DNA from: an uncultured Fusobacteriaceae bacterium
GTDB taxonomy: Bacteria; Fusobacteriota; Fusobacteriia; Fusobacteriales; Fusobacteriaceae
DNA length: 5,390 nucleotides
Assembly (NCBI GenBank): GCA_947072715.1
Contig: CAMTJB010000093.1
Location: forward strand, 1-5,390
Direction of reading: 5' to 3'
Positions 4,240 through 5,390 of this stretch are shown piece by piece. A program made the translations under genes and the position numbers. The first letter of the stretch is position 1, and each line of letters starts with the position of its first letter. The notes beneath the pieces were generated by a model that did no database searches, was not told where the DNA came from, and saw nothing but the letters and a program-made list of their open reading frames with translations.

Positions 4240-5390
4240 ATGGGTAGAGAAGTAAGAATAACACCAGAAGAAGATAAAATGCAAAAGTTAGGAATATCTA
4301 ATTTAAAAATAAAAGAAATTAATTACAATGAAAGGCACAAAAGATTAAATCTTAAGTGCCTTATTTCTTCTGTTACAGAGCTTACGGAATTAGATATTTT
4401 AGAAAAAAGTATTAAAGCGAATTTTGGTGAAAAAATAAAGTTAGTTACTCGTGTTGAGTTATCAGTAGAAGAGATTAGTAAAGAAGACTTAAAAGTAATA
4501 ATAGAGAGATCAATAAAAAAAATAAAAGAAAAAAACGCGATTTCAAGATCGTTTTTATATATTTATAGAGTAAATATTATAGAAAATTTAATTCAAATTG
4601 AGCTTAACAATAAAATGTCTGTGGATATATTAAAAGATTCTCATATAGATAGAGTATTGAAAAAAACATTAAGCGAAACAGGAATTGAAGGTTTCGAATT
4701 AGAGTTTATAGTTGGAGATTTCTCTAAAAAACTAGAAGATATTGCAGCTCAAAAGGATGAATTGTTAGTCAAATTAAATAAAAAAAATGAAATTGACATT
4801 CAAGAGAACATTAAAAATAAGCAATCTAATCCCCAAGATAAAAAAACAGATTTTTCAACAAAGGAAAAAGATAAAGGAAATGTTCAAACTTTCTATAATA
4901 AAAATAAAGGATTAAGAGGAACTGTTATTCCTATAAATGATTTCGATGAACTTATGGAAAATGAACCTTGTGTAATAGAGGGGCAAATATTTGCAATAGA
5001 AGTTAGAGAAATTAGAAATGAAAAATTATTAATAACATTAAGAATAACAGATAAGAAAAACTCTGCTACATTAAAATCTTTTATTGATAAAAATAAAAAT
5101 TTTGATGCTAAAGAGGGAGATTATATTAAAGCTGCTGGTAAAAAGCAGATAGATAGATTTGCAAATAATGAAGAGATTCTTATGTTTAATGCCATAGAAA
5201 AATTAGATAAAGTTGATAAAGTTAAGATTGACTCTAGTGAAGAAAAGAGAGTTGAATTGCATACTCATACAAAAATGAGTGAAATGGTTGGGGTAAATGA
5301 TGTTAAAGAGATAGTTGAGAGAGCAGAATTATATGGTCACAAAGCTGTAGCTATAACTGATTATTCAGTCGTTCACTCTTTTCCATTTGC
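4240..5390 (+). CDS. polC: DNA polymerase III alpha subunit, PolC type (N-terminal part, runs off window)
   Basis: Replicative DNA polymerase of low-GC Gram-positives and some other phyla, with a built-in 3'-5' proofreading exonuclease. Only 383 of an expected roughly 1,400 codons are visible, with no stop. Order seen: the PolC N-terminal domains (about 1-185); a charged Lys/Asn/Asp-rich linker (about 187-222); the OB-fold, starting near PCVIEGQIFAIEV (243-255) and ending near residue 315; then the start of the PHP domain at VELHTHTKMS (338-347), where His341 and His343 form the HxH pair. The exonuclease, palm and finger domains would lie to the right. The OB-fold preceding PHP distinguishes PolC from DnaE. 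The PHP segment has Val350 and Tyr375 where active PHP domains usually carry metal-binding Asp and His. The gene starts 2 nt after the SPOUT methyltransferase, so the two are surely co-transcribed. Confidence 0.95.
   Translation, partial: MGREVRITPEEDKMQKLGISNLKIKEINYNERHKRLNLKCLISSVTELTELDILEKSIKANFGEKIKLVTRVELSVEEISKEDLKVIIERSIKKIKEKNAISRSFLYIYRVNIIENLIQIELNNKMSVDILKDSHIDRVLKKTLSETGIEGFELEFIVGDFSKKLEDIAAQKDELLVKLNKKNEIDIQENIKNKQSNPQDKKTDFSTKEKDKGNVQTFYNKNKGLRGTVIPINDFDELMENEPCVIEGQIFAIEVREIRNEKLLITLRITDKKNSATLKSFIDKNKNFDAKEGDYIKAAGKKQIDRFANNEEILMFNAIEKLDKVDKVKIDSSEEKRVELHTHTKMSEMVGVNDVKEIVERAELYGHKAVAITDYSVVHSFPF
4332..4362 (+). other. Terminator-shaped hairpin inside early polC
   Basis: AAGGCAC (4332-4338) pairs with GTGCCTT (4356-4362). 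Inside it, after a symmetric AA/AA internal loop, AAGAT (4341-4345) pairs with ATCTT (4349-4353) around a 3-nt TAA loop. This gives 12 base pairs in 31 nt, followed directly by the T-rich ATTTCTTCTG (4363-4372). It lies at polC codons 31-41, about 92 nt after the start. The structure is clear on paper; a function (pause, partial terminator, attenuator, processing site) is only a possibility because the U-tract is interrupted. Confidence 0.4.

Noticed and set aside
4531..4556. A-run, small CGAT/ATCG stem, then T-run in polC, resembling a weak bidirectional terminator
   Set aside because: The core stem is only 4 bp with a 6-nt loop, and the A and T runs are typical of Lys and Phe codons in this genome.
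1..5390. Mobile element, CRISPR, toxin-antitoxin or defence system
   Set aside because: No transposase, integrase, spaced direct repeats or recognisable defence genes; every sizeable frame is accounted for by conserved genes on one strand.

Overview
The window is a compact, strongly AT-rich stretch with every gene on the + strand. It looks like core chromosome of a member of Fusobacteriota (Fusobacterium/Cetobacterium-like). This is inferred from the base composition, AGGAGG-type ribosome binding sites, a PolC-type replicative polymerase, and a khpA-rimM-trmD core that lacks the usual flanking ribosomal-protein genes. A Clostridia-like Firmicute is the main alternative. No database search was possible, so the taxonomic call is moderate.

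Layout: (1) 2-487, hypoxanthine phosphoribosyltransferase hpt, cut at its 5' end by the window edge. (2) 502-1308, rsmA (ksgA), 16S rRNA dimethyltransferase. (3) 1321-1563, a small DUF4911-type protein of unknown function. (4) 1565-1804, khpA, a KH-domain RNA-binding protein. (5) 1820-2335, rimM, a 30S maturation factor. (6) 2353-3081, trmD, tRNA m1G37 methyltransferase. (7) 3068-3586, a gamma-class carbonic anhydrase-like left-handed beta-helix protein, overlapping trmD by 14 nt. (8) an 87-nt intergenic gap with a consensus -10 box lying in one arm of an inverted repeat. (9) 3674-4237, a TM1570-like SPOUT RNA methyltransferase. (10) 4240 to the right edge, the N-terminal part of polC, starting 2 nt after the methyltransferase stop.

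Genes 1-7 are separated by 1-17 nt or overlap, so they probably form one transcript. Four of them (rsmA, khpA, rimM, trmD) serve 30S subunit maturation or tRNA modification. hpt (purine salvage) and the carbonic anhydrase homologue are metabolic passengers. A second transcription unit probably begins in the 87-nt gap and carries the second SPOUT methyltransferase together with polC.

I see no mobile element, CRISPR array, tRNA, rRNA or defence system. Most of the content is conserved housekeeping. The points that deserve a second look are the orphan SPOUT methyltransferase coupled to polC, the DUF4911 protein inside a ribosome-maturation operon, the carbonic anhydrase overlapping trmD, the dyad over the putative promoter, a terminator-shaped hairpin early in polC, and substitutions at expected PHP metal-ligand positions of PolC.
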